From Proteobacteria bacterium UBA1847 (GTDB taxonomy: Bacteria; Pseudomonadota; Gammaproteobacteria; Steroidobacterales; Woeseiaceae): a DNA stretch of 7,970 bases. The notes under the pieces were generated by a model. That model ran no database searches and was not told where the DNA came from. It worked only from the letters and a program-made list of their open reading frames with translations. Of this stretch, positions 1 to 5,975 are shown one piece after another; the stretch's first letter is position 1; each line of letters opens with the position of its first letter. Both the position numbers and the translations under genes were made by a program. The stretch covers positions 25,871-33,840 of the forward strand of contig DDIP01000029.1 of the NCBI GenBank assembly GCA_002338605.1, read 5' to 3'.

Positions 1-773
1 TCCCGCGCGGTATCGTTGCGGCGGCCATTTCCGCACTGTTTGCTTTGCGACTGGAAGAACGCGATCTGGCCGGCGCGGACAGTCTCGTTCCGCTGGTGTT
101 CACCGTCATCATCGGTACCGTCATCCTGCAGAGCCTGACAGCGCGGCCCCTGGCGCGATTTCTGAACGTCGCTGAGCCTGAGCCGACAGGAATCCTGATC
201 GTCGGCGCCAATGAGGTGGCGCAGGTCATCGCGAAGGAAATGCTCGAGACGGGCCGAAAAGTCGTGGTCGTCGATTCACATTACGCGAGTATCCAGGAGG
301 CGCGCATGAAGGGCATACCCACCTTCTACGGTAGTGCCGTTTCAACCTACGCCGATGAAAACCTTGACCTCACCGGCCTTGGTACGCTGCTGTCCTTGTC
401 GCGACAACCGGGATTGAACGAACTGGCCTGCGTACGCTTCGCCGAGGATTTCGGTCGAGATCATGTTTTTACGATTAGCAACCATGTGCAGGGCGAACAT
501 GATAAGCACAAGGTTACGGGCGAAAGCCGCGGTCGCGTGTTGGTGGGAGATGAGTTGTCACTCGAGGCCTTGCAGGATCGAATAGACGCTGGCCAAAAGC
601 TGAAAACGACCAAACTGTCCAGTGAATTCACGTTTGAGGCTTACGTCGAAAAGCACCCCAAGCGCCAGCCGGTGTACTTCATCGACGACGACGGGCAGGT
701 GCACTTTCCGGTGATCGACAGCAACTTCTCGCCGAAAGCCGGCTGGACCGTGTCGGCGTTCGCAGAGGCCTAG
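1..773 (+). CDS. CPA1-type cation:proton antiporter with C-terminal TrkA-N domain, 5'-truncated
   Basis: This is the C-terminal 256 residues of an inner-membrane Na+(K+)/H+ antiporter; the first full codon is at position 3 and the start lies upstream of the window. The first visible residues read PRGIVAAAISALFAL, the conserved PRG helix of NhaP-like CPA1 antiporters. A last hydrophobic helix follows at about residues 27-45 (SLVPLVFTVIIGTVILQSL). The protein then becomes soluble, with a Rossmann/TrkA-N (RCK-like) fold from about residue 62: TGILIVGANEVAQVIAKEM, ending its second strand in VVVVDSH. Such domains bind NAD(H) or nucleotides and gate transport in the related family. Full-length relatives are about 600 residues. 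A TTG at 45 is inside the membrane domain and is not a start. The gene converges on corC and shares the last four bases with it. The ion (Na+ or K+) cannot be decided from this fragment. Confidence 0.9.
   Translation, partial: PRGIVAAAISALFALRLEERDLAGADSLVPLVFTVIIGTVILQSLTARPLARFLNVAEPEPTGILIVGANEVAQVIAKEMLETGRKVVVVDSHYASIQEARMKGIPTFYGSAVSTYADENLDLTGLGTLLSLSRQPGLNELACVRFAEDFGRDHVFTISNHVQGEHDKHKVTGESRGRVLVGDELSLEALQDRIDAGQKLKTTKLSSEFTFEAYVEKHPKRQPVYFIDDDGQVHFPVIDSNFSPKAGWTVSAFAEA
770..773. other. Shared CTAG: overlapping stop codons of antiporter and corC
   Basis: The antiporter ends with TAG at 771-773 on the + strand and corC ends with TAG on the - strand, read from 772 down to 770, so both stops use one self-complementary CTAG. 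The bases 771-780 (TAGACGTCTA) form a perfect 10-bp palindrome. No hairpin followed by a T-run is visible on either side, so the two convergent transcripts probably overlap or rely on Rho. Confidence 0.9.
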
Positions 774-2083
774 ACGTCTATTGGCAGACGGCGTACAGAA
801 ATTCGTGTGGCATGGCGTCCGGATGTTTCTTCGACTGTGAGTCGGAAACCGTCCGTCTCGAGCGTGTCACCAACCTCGGGAATTCGCTCCAGTCGTTCCA
901 TAAAAAGGCCCGCCAGTGTATTGCTGAGGCTGCCGGATTCAATGACAAGACCGAACTCCCGGGCCGCGTCGGAAATGGATATGCCGCCATCAACCGACCA
1001 GGACGCATCGGATAGTTGGCTGACGTTGTAACTGGCTTCACTCTTGTCCTTCTCGTCACGAATCTCACCGACGATTTCTTCGAGCAGATCCTCCAGCGTG
1101 ACGATACCGGCGATCTCGCCGTACTCATCGACAACAATCGCCATGTGTACGGAATCGGCACGCAAGGTTTCAAAGGTCTTGGATACAGTTTGGCGCTCCG
1201 GTACAAACACCGGGCGCCGGCAAAAAACGTCGAGCTTGGTCATGGGATCGGAGGTGCCATCGATTTCCGCCTGGAAGAGATCTTTCTGCAATACGATGCC
1301 AAGCACCTTGTCCTCGCCATCAATTAACGGAAAGCGGGAATGACGAGTCTCTGCAATGCGTCGGCGGTTCTCCTCCATACTGAGCGATGCATTCAAAACG
1401 GTCACCTCGTGCTGGGGAATCATGACCCAGCCGACCGGGCGCTCGTCGAGCTCGATCAGATTTTTCATCATGCGAGCTCGCGTTCGCGAGATCTTGCCAT
1501 GCGCCCTGGACGTTGCGAGTACACCCTTGAGTTCCTGAAGGGTCAGCGCTTCACCATGTGTGCTTTCGTCGACGCCGAACAGACGCAGGGTTCCTCGGGA
1601 TGCGCGGTCCAGTAACCAGGTGAGTGGAAAGGCAAACCAGTAGAACAGTTGCAATGGGTAGGCGGTCATCTTCGACACTCGTTCGGGTTGGCGAATAGCG
1701 AAGGACTTCGGAACCTGCTCGCCAATAACAATGTGCAGTGACGAGAAAATCAGGAAGCCGGTGAGAAACGCGATCTTGTGGATCAGGGCGTCGGACAAAC
1801 CGAGCGGGTGCAGGAGCGGTGTGAGCAATGCGGCGACGGCAGGTTCGCCAATCCATCCCAGTCCGAGGGATGCCATTGTAATCCCGAGCTGACAGGCCGC
1901 GAGATAGGATTCGAGACGCGCCAGTATTGAGACCGTCATTCGTGCCGTGCCACTGCCCGCATCGGCCTCCATCTCCAGCCGAAACCCCTTGGCCTTGACC
2001 AGGGCAAACTCCGCTGCCACGAAAAATGCATTCGCTGCCAGTAAGGCGACGACTGCGACCAGGCTTATTCCAACGCTGGACAT
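770..2083 (-). CDS. CorC/HlyC-family CNNM transporter (DUF21, CBS pair, CorC_HlyC domain)
   Basis: A 437-residue inner-membrane protein of the CNNM/CorC family, whose characterised members export or exchange Mg2+ (some were linked to Co2+ resistance or named after haemolysin loci). Domains in order: DUF21/CNNM membrane domain at about residues 4-190 with hydrophobic helices near 4-26, 59-76, 104-122 and 143-159, and the conserved segment HIVIGEQVPKS (117-127); a CBS pair at about 210-345 ending in the hallmark VDEYGEIAGIVTLEDLLEE; and a CorC_HlyC domain at about 355-435 (SWSVDGGISI, then VGDTLETDGFRL). The start is the ATG at 2083 (MSSVGISLV), which puts the first membrane helix at the N-terminus as in the family. 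The frame stays open upstream to 2785 but there it is antisense to other genes. It is transcribed divergently from the rim cluster and convergently to the antiporter. The substrate is inferred to be Mg2+. Confidence 0.93.
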   Translation of the reverse strand: MSSVGISLVAVVALLAANAFFVAAEFALVKAKGFRLEMEADAGSGTARMTVSILARLESYLAACQLGITMASLGLGWIGEPAVAALLTPLLHPLGLSDALIHKIAFLTGFLIFSSLHIVIGEQVPKSFAIRQPERVSKMTAYPLQLFYWFAFPLTWLLDRASRGTLRLFGVDESTHGEALTLQELKGVLATSRAHGKISRTRARMMKNLIELDERPVGWVMIPQHEVTVLNASLSMEENRRRIAETRHSRFPLIDGEDKVLGIVLQKDLFQAEIDGTSDPMTKLDVFCRRPVFVPERQTVSKTFETLRADSVHMAIVVDEYGEIAGIVTLEDLLEEIVGEIRDEKDKSEASYNVSQLSDASWSVDGGISISDAAREFGLVIESGSLSNTLAGLFMERLERIPEVGDTLETDGFRLTVEETSGRHATRISVRRLPIDV

Positions 2084-2182
2084 AGTATTGTTGTTCCATT
2101 TGATTTTATGAGAGCCCGATTGTAGTTGACGCGCGCGGCAAATAAGCGGCAAATACGCGTTGAAACAGTAAACGAGTGGAAA
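2084..2182. promoter_or_regulatory. Divergent promoter region between corC and the rim cluster
   Basis: These 99 bp separate two divergent genes, so promoters in both directions are expected. On the - strand a TACAAT hexamer (2119-2124), one base off the -10 consensus, would place the corC start of transcription near 2112 with a leader of about 30 nt; I see no good -35 at normal spacing. On the + strand TTGACG (2126-2131) is a strong -35 match, but the candidate -10 elements 17-19 bases on (GCAAAT at 2149-2154, AAATAC at 2151-2156) are weak. The two candidate promoters lie almost back to back, and a tandem repeat covers the spacer/-10 zone of one and the -35 zone of the other. Promoter positions are inferred by eye. 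Confidence 0.5.
2135..2155. repeat. Tandem 10-bp direct repeat, possible operator
   Basis: GCGGCAAATA occurs at 2135-2144 and again at 2146-2155. The 11-bp period is about one helical turn, so both copies face the same side of the DNA. The repeat lies in the divergent intergenic region, just downstream of the TTGACG box and across the expected -35 zone of the corC promoter. That position suits a protein controlling both directions, but no regulator family is recognised from the motif. Confidence 0.55.
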
Positions 2183-2644
2183 ATGACTGAAAAAGACACC
2201 GAGCTGGTCACTCTGGGCTGGCGCGAGTGGGTCGAATTGCCAAGCCTGGGCCTGAAACATGTCAAAGCCAAAGTGGATACCGGGGCACGGACCTCGTCTC
2301 TGCACGCCTTTGAAGTGCGCGATTTCAACGAAGATGGAATTCACCGTGTGGAGTTCAAGATGCATCCCAACCAACATGACAAGAATGAAGTCGTTGTGTG
2401 CCTTGCCAATATCATCGATCAACGAGAGGTGCGTGATTCCGGCGGGCACCTCGAGAGTCGTTGGGTGATCGAAACTCCGGTACGGATCGGACCGTACACA
2501 TGGAATGCGGAACTTAACCTGACATCGAGAGATGATATGTTGTTTCGCATGTTGCTGGGCCGTACGGCGTTGCGCGGACGTGCAATTGTCGATCCTGCCC
2601 GTTCGTTTCTTGTAGGCAAGCGCCGCAAAAAGAAGAAGGAATAG
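2183..2644 (+). CDS. rimB: RimB-like retropepsin-type protease (PF05618/COG4067, 'ATP-dependent zinc protease')
   Basis: A 153-residue soluble protein of the family usually annotated as ATP-dependent zinc protease (DUF785). The key motif is KVDTGARTSSLHA (residues 30-42), with the D-T-G-A signature of retropepsin-like aspartyl proteases, so the zinc-protease name is probably misleading. The family's second conserved block is MLLGRTAL...IVDPARSFLVG (119-145). In Pseudomonas a member called RimB is encoded with RimK and counteracts or tunes its glutamylation of ribosomal protein S6; transfer of that role here is inference from family and neighbourhood. I chose the ATG at 2183 because GAGTGGA lies just upstream and the conserved region (TLGWREWVELP) begins soon after; a TTG at 2126 in the same frame has no such support. 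The C-terminus is strongly basic (GKRRKKKKE). It is first in the cluster and ends 3 bp before the next start. Confidence 0.85.
   Translation: MTEKDTELVTLGWREWVELPSLGLKHVKAKVDTGARTSSLHAFEVRDFNEDGIHRVEFKMHPNQHDKNEVVVCLANIIDQREVRDSGGHLESRWVIETPVRIGPYTWNAELNLTSRDDMLFRMLLGRTALRGRAIVDPARSFLVGKRRKKKKE
2636..2640 (+). promoter_or_regulatory. Ribosome binding site for the TTG-start M14 gene
   Basis: AAGGA at 2636-2640 sits 7 bases before the TTG at 2648 and inside the last codons of the upstream protease gene, within the AAGAAGAAGGA that encodes its lysine-rich tail. It supports TTG as the genuine start of the next gene, since no nearby ATG in that frame precedes the conserved N-terminal region. Confidence 0.7.
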
Positions 2645-2647
2645 AGT

Positions 2648-3667
2648 TTGGCCAGTAATAAAGCAATTAAAGTCGCGGGCGTGGAGGTATTGCCCGGCGA
2701 ACGCACGGCGGTCAATATTCCGATCGCCGATCTCTACACCGGTACCTCCCTGTCGATGCCGGTCAAAGTGTACTGCGGCAAGCAAGCAGGGCCGGTACTG
2801 TTTGTTTCAGCAGCGGTGCATGGTGACGAACTCAATGGCGTGGAAATTATCCGGCGTGTGATGCAGCAGAAAGCACTACGACGCATTCGCGGTACGCTTA
2901 TTGCCGTGCCCGTCGTCAATGTGCACGGCTTTCTCAACCAGTCACGCTACCTGCCGGATCGCCGGGACCTGAATCGTTCGTTTCCCGGTAGCGCCAAGGG
3001 TTCGATCGCATCCCGAATGGCGCATACATTTATTAAGGAGATTGTGTCGAAGGCGGATTGTGGCATCGACTTGCACACCGGGGCAATCAACCGATCAAAC
3101 TTTCCGCAGATACGGGCAAACCTTCAGGATGCAGAAACAAAAAAAATTGCACGCGTTTTCGGCGCACCGGTGATACTTGATGCATCCATTCGCGATGGCT
3201 CTCTGCGGTCCTGCGCGGAAGAGCGCGGCTTCCCTATGCTAGTATACGAGGCGGGCGAAGCACTGCGCTTCGACGAAATGTCGATTAAGGCCGGCTTACG
3301 CGGTGTGCTAAGAGTCATGCGGCATCTCGAGATGCTGCCCCCGGTCAAGACAAAAGCGGTGATCGAACCTGTTATCGCGGCATCCACGAGCTGGGTGCGT
3401 GCGCCGGTCAGCGGTGTCGTCAGTCGTAAAGTCAAACTGGGTACTCGAGTAGTCGAAGGCCAGCCGCTCGCGGTCGTCGGAGACCCGCTCGGAGAATTTC
3501 AGGACAAGGTTATCGCGCCGTTCGACGGCATTGTTATCGGGCGCAATAATTTGCCGCTGGCCCACGAAGGCGATGCGCTATTTAACGTCGCCGAATTCAA
3601 AAGCGTTGCTCGTGCTGAGACAAGAGTCGAAGAATTTGCAGCCATTCATGGCGAACAAGAGGATTAA
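2648..3667 (+). CDS. M14-family succinylglutamate desuccinylase/aspartoacylase-like metallohydrolase (AstE_AspA, COG3608)
   Basis: A 339-residue predicted zinc hydrolase that cleaves amide bonds next to carboxylate side groups; the true substrate is unknown. Visible elements: HGDE (H58, E61) in VSAAVHGDELNGVEIIRR, giving two zinc ligands; DLNRSFPG (107-114), the substrate-carboxylate binding motif; DLHTG (141-145) with the third zinc ligand H143; and LVYEAGE (198-204) with the probable catalytic glutamate E201. From about residue 245 comes a C-terminal domain with repeated turns (VRAPVSGVVSRKVKLGTRV, then VIAPFDGIVIG) that resembles a barrel-sandwich or lipoyl-like fold. Start is TTG at 2648, supported by a Shine-Dalgarno 7 bases upstream. 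It lies 3 bp after the protease and 3 bp before rimK, so it is almost certainly co-translated with them. A role in removing or editing glutamates added by RimK is plausible but inferred. The conserved sites are intact. Confidence 0.88.
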   Translation: MASNKAIKVAGVEVLPGERTAVNIPIADLYTGTSLSMPVKVYCGKQAGPVLFVSAAVHGDELNGVEIIRRVMQQKALRRIRGTLIAVPVVNVHGFLNQSRYLPDRRDLNRSFPGSAKGSIASRMAHTFIKEIVSKADCGIDLHTGAINRSNFPQIRANLQDAETKKIARVFGAPVILDASIRDGSLRSCAEERGFPMLVYEAGEALRFDEMSIKAGLRGVLRVMRHLEMLPPVKTKAVIEPVIAASTSWVRAPVSGVVSRKVKLGTRVVEGQPLAVVGDPLGEFQDKVIAPFDGIVIGRNNLPLAHEGDALFNVAEFKSVARAETRVEEFAAIHGEQED

Positions 3668-3670
3668 CAG

Positions 3671-4576
3671 ATGAAAATTGCGGTTCTATCGACGAACAAG
3701 AACTTGTATTCCACACGCCGCCTGGTCGAGGCAGGGCAGGAGCGCGGCCACCAGATGCCGGTGATCAATCACAAGCGCTGCTACATGAATATCGCGAGCA
3801 GCAAGCCGGAAATTCATATTGACGGCAGGGCTATTGAAGGTGTTGACGCCATCATTCCGCGTATCGGTGCCTCCGTGTCGTTTTACGGTACCGCTGTGGT
3901 TCGCCAGTTCGAAGTCATGGGCGTTTACTCAGTCAACGAATCCGTTGCCATTACCCGTTCGCGCGACAAATTGCGCGCCTCGCAGCTGCTTGCGCGCAAG
4001 GGTCTGGGGTTGCCCGTCACCGGCTTCGCCAACTCGCCCGGTGATACCGACGACCTGTTAAAGATCGTTGGCGGTGCGCCCGTCGTGATCAAGTTACTCG
4101 AGGGCACGCAGGGCGTCGGCGTGGTGCTTGCCGAAACCGACAAGGCCGCGGAAAGCGTGATCGAGGCGTTTCGCGGCCTGAAAGCAAACTTCATGGTGCA
4201 GGAGTTCATCAAGGAAGCAGGCGGTGCGGACATTCGCTGCTTCGTCGTTGGCGACAAGGTCGTCGCGTCGATGATGCGCAAGGGAAGGGAGGGTGAATTC
4301 CGCTCGAATCTGCATCGTGGCGGCTCGGCGAAGCTGATAAAAATTACACCGGAAGAACGCAAAACAGCTGTGCGCTCCGCACAGGTGATGGGTTTGAATG
4401 TTGCCGGCGTCGATCTGCTTCGATCCGCCCGTGGCCCGGTGGTCATGGAGGTCAATTCGAGTCCCGGCCTTGAAGGCATCGAGAATGCAACGCAAAAAGA
4501 TGTCGCCGGCATGATCATCGAGTTCATAGAAAAGAATGCGCGTGAAGGCCGCACCAGGACACGCGGGAAGGGGTAG
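3671..4576 (+). CDS. rimK: Ribosomal protein S6--L-glutamate ligase RimK
   Basis: A 301-residue cytoplasmic ATP-grasp ligase, one residue longer than E. coli RimK, which uses ATP to add glutamates to the C-terminus of ribosomal protein S6 and can make poly-glutamate. N-terminal domain at about 1-95 (MKIAVLS, then [17 protein letters not shown] and [16 protein letters not shown]). The ATP-grasp core carries K100 and K141 for ATP, the glycine-rich loop [10 protein letters not shown] (143-152), the [15 protein letters not shown] segment, FRSNLHRGG (210-218), and the metal ligands D248 (AGVDLL), E260 and N262 ([13 protein letters not shown]). All match E. coli RimK positions closely. The ATG at 3671 has AAGAGGA 7 bases upstream. 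The last residues ([11 protein letters not shown]) are basic and differ from the E. coli tail. The gene follows the M14 hydrolase by 3 bp. The S6 gene itself is not in the window. Confidence 0.96.
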   Translation: MKIAVLSTNKNLYSTRRLVEAGQERGHQMPVINHKRCYMNIASSKPEIHIDGRAIEGVDAIIPRIGASVSFYGTAVVRQFEVMGVYSVNESVAITRSRDKLRASQLLARKGLGLPVTGFANSPGDTDDLLKIVGGAPVVIKLLEGTQGVGVVLAETDKAAESVIEAFRGLKANFMVQEFIKEAGGADIRCFVVGDKVVASMMRKGREGEFRSNLHRGGSAKLIKITPEERKTAVRSAQVMGLNVAGVDLLRSARGPVVMEVNSSPGLEGIENATQKDVAGMIIEFIEKNAREGRTRTRGKG

Positions 4577-4603
4577 GTGAAAGTGTCGTTGCATGCGTTC
4601 TGT

Positions 4604-4607
4604 GGAG
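4604..4607 (+). promoter_or_regulatory. Ribosome binding site fixing the mgtE start
   Basis: GGAG at 4604-4607 is 6 bases before the ATG at 4614, an ideal distance. The alternative in-frame ATG at 4593 has only AGGTGA about 12 bases upstream. The later start is preferred. Confidence 0.65.
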
Positions 4608-4613
4608 AAACCG

Positions 4614-5975
4614 ATGGACAAAGATGACAAATCGTCCGGCAAGCGGATTCTGGAGATCATTCGCAGCGGCCTGCCGCCGGAAGCTATCGGTGCCGCACTG
4701 GACGGGCTTGACCACGCGGAGTTGCTGCACTCGGTATTAACTTTAAAGGATGAGAACCAGCGCGAGCTCCTCGCTGCCCTGACGCCACATCGAGCGGCGT
4801 CACTGGTCGAAGAGTTCCCGGATTCGCACACGGCTGAGCTTATCGAGGAAATGCCGGCTGGTGATGTCGCGTCAATTGTTGAAGAACTGTCGAGTGACCA
4901 TCGCGCCGACGTCCTGTCGGAACTCGACAGGGACGATGCCGATGCGATCATTGCCGAACTTGATGAAGAAGACGCCAACGAAGTTCGTGAGCTGATTTCC
5001 TACCCGCCGGATCAGGCGGGCGGACTGATGATGACAGAGTTTGCGTCGTATCCGATGAGCAAGACGGTTCGTGAAGTCGTCGAAGATCTGACTGGCGATG
5101 CGGTCGATTACCAGTTGCTGACGGTCCACTACGTCTACGTCGTCGTGAAATCGAAAAAACTCAAGGGCGTTATCCGACTGCGTGACCTGGTCTTTGCGGA
5201 CCCGGCCAAAAAGATTGGCGACATCGTCACGCCAGCACTTACCGTGTCACCCGAGACTGACCTTGAGAGACTTGAGGAGTTCTTCGACGCGCATGACATT
5301 GCGGCGGTGCCGGTCGTGGATTCACGCCAGTTCCTGCTCGGCATTGTCAGGCGTCGCGCGGTTCTCGAAGCGCTGGCTGAAAAATCCGAAGCCGACCACC
5401 TGAAAGCCGCCGGTATTATCGGCGGTGATGAACTTCGCAGTATGCCGGTCCTGTTGCGCTCAAAGCGGAGGCTCGCCTGGCTGAGCATCAATATCGTCCT
5501 GAATATCATGGCCGCCAGTGTTATCGCGTTCTATGAAGATACGTTGACGGCAGTAATCGCGCTGGCGGTTTTTCTGCCGATTGTTTCCGATATGAGCGGC
5601 TGTTCCGGAAACCAGGCGGTGGCAGTGAGTATGCGTGAGCTTACGCTGGGTGCCGCTTTGCCGCGCGATGTCTTTCGTGTCTGGCGCAAAGAAGCCATCG
5701 TCGGTTTGATCAACGGTCTTGCGCTCGGCTGTCTGCTTGGTCTCGCCGCCTGGGCGTGGAAGGGCAACCTGATACTCGGTCTGGTCGTCGGCGGTGCACT
5801 TGCCGTGAATACGGTTGTGGCCGTTTCGATCGGCGGTACAGTGCCGCTGATTTTGAAACGACTGAAGCTCGATCCTGCGGTCGCATCGGGCCCTTTGCTA
5901 ACGACGGTTACCGACATGTGCGGCTTCATGTTGCTGCTGGGTCTCGCCAGCCTGGTCCTGCCGGCGATCAGCTAG
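4614..5975 (+). CDS. mgtE: MgtE-family magnesium channel/transporter
   Basis: A 453-residue inner-membrane Mg2+ channel of the MgtE family, typical in length. Domains in order: cytosolic MgtE_N at about 15-130, rich in acidic residues (VEELSSDHRADVLSELDRDD); a CBS pair at about 135-260, opening with YPPDQAGGLMMTEF and containing AVPVVDSRQFLLGIVRR; a plug helix at about 260-288; and a membrane domain at about 288-450 with five hydrophobic helices. In this family the cytosolic domains sense intracellular Mg2+ and close the pore. TVTDMCGFMLLLGLA (431-445) carries D434, equivalent in position to the Mg2+-coordinating pore aspartate of the Thermus protein. The second-helix region reads VSDMSGCSGNQAVAVSM rather than the commoner GNxGxQ pattern. 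The start at 4614 is chosen on its Shine-Dalgarno; 4593 would add seven residues. It lies 37 bp after rimK, so read-through from the rim cluster is likely, and it shares its final CTAG with the convergent zntB-like gene. Confidence 0.93.
   Translation: MDKDDKSSGKRILEIIRSGLPPEAIGAALDGLDHAELLHSVLTLKDENQRELLAALTPHRAASLVEEFPDSHTAELIEEMPAGDVASIVEELSSDHRADVLSELDRDDADAIIAELDEEDANEVRELISYPPDQAGGLMMTEFASYPMSKTVREVVEDLTGDAVDYQLLTVHYVYVVVKSKKLKGVIRLRDLVFADPAKKIGDIVTPALTVSPETDLERLEEFFDAHDIAAVPVVDSRQFLLGIVRRRAVLEALAEKSEADHLKAAGIIGGDELRSMPVLLRSKRRLAWLSINIVLNIMAASVIAFYEDTLTAVIALAVFLPIVSDMSGCSGNQAVAVSMRELTLGAALPRDVFRVWRKEAIVGLINGLALGCLLGLAAWAWKGNLILGLVVGGALAVNTVVAVSIGGTVPLILKRLKLDPAVASGPLLTTVTDMCGFMLLLGLASLVLPAIS
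5972..5975. other. Shared CTAG: overlapping stop codons of mgtE and the zntB-like gene
   Basis: mgtE ends with TAG at 5973-5975 and the convergent zntB-like gene ends with TAG read from 5974 down to 5972. This is the second convergent pair in the window to end in the same self-complementary CTAG, after 770-773. No convincing terminator hairpin accompanies it. Confidence 0.9.

Noticed and set aside
2126..2182. TTG at 2126 as the start of the RimB-like protease
   Set aside because: It coincides with the best -35 box and would place the repeat inside the coding region. The ATG at 2183 has a Shine-Dalgarno-like GAGTGGA and precedes the conserved domain.
2084..2785. Upstream extension of the corC reading frame on the - strand to 2785
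   Set aside because: The added part is antisense to the protease and the start of the M14 gene, resembles no CNNM N-terminus, and the ATG at 2083 places the first membrane helix where the family has it.
4593..4613. ATG at 4593 as the mgtE start
   Set aside because: Its ribosome binding site is weak and distant, while the ATG at 4614 has GGAG 6 bases upstream. It cannot be fully excluded.
3925..4978. Long - strand frames at 3925-4554 and 4094-4978
   Set aside because: They are antisense to rimK and mgtE, and the serine-rich low-complexity translation mirrors the acidic codons of mgtE. There is no start signal or domain.
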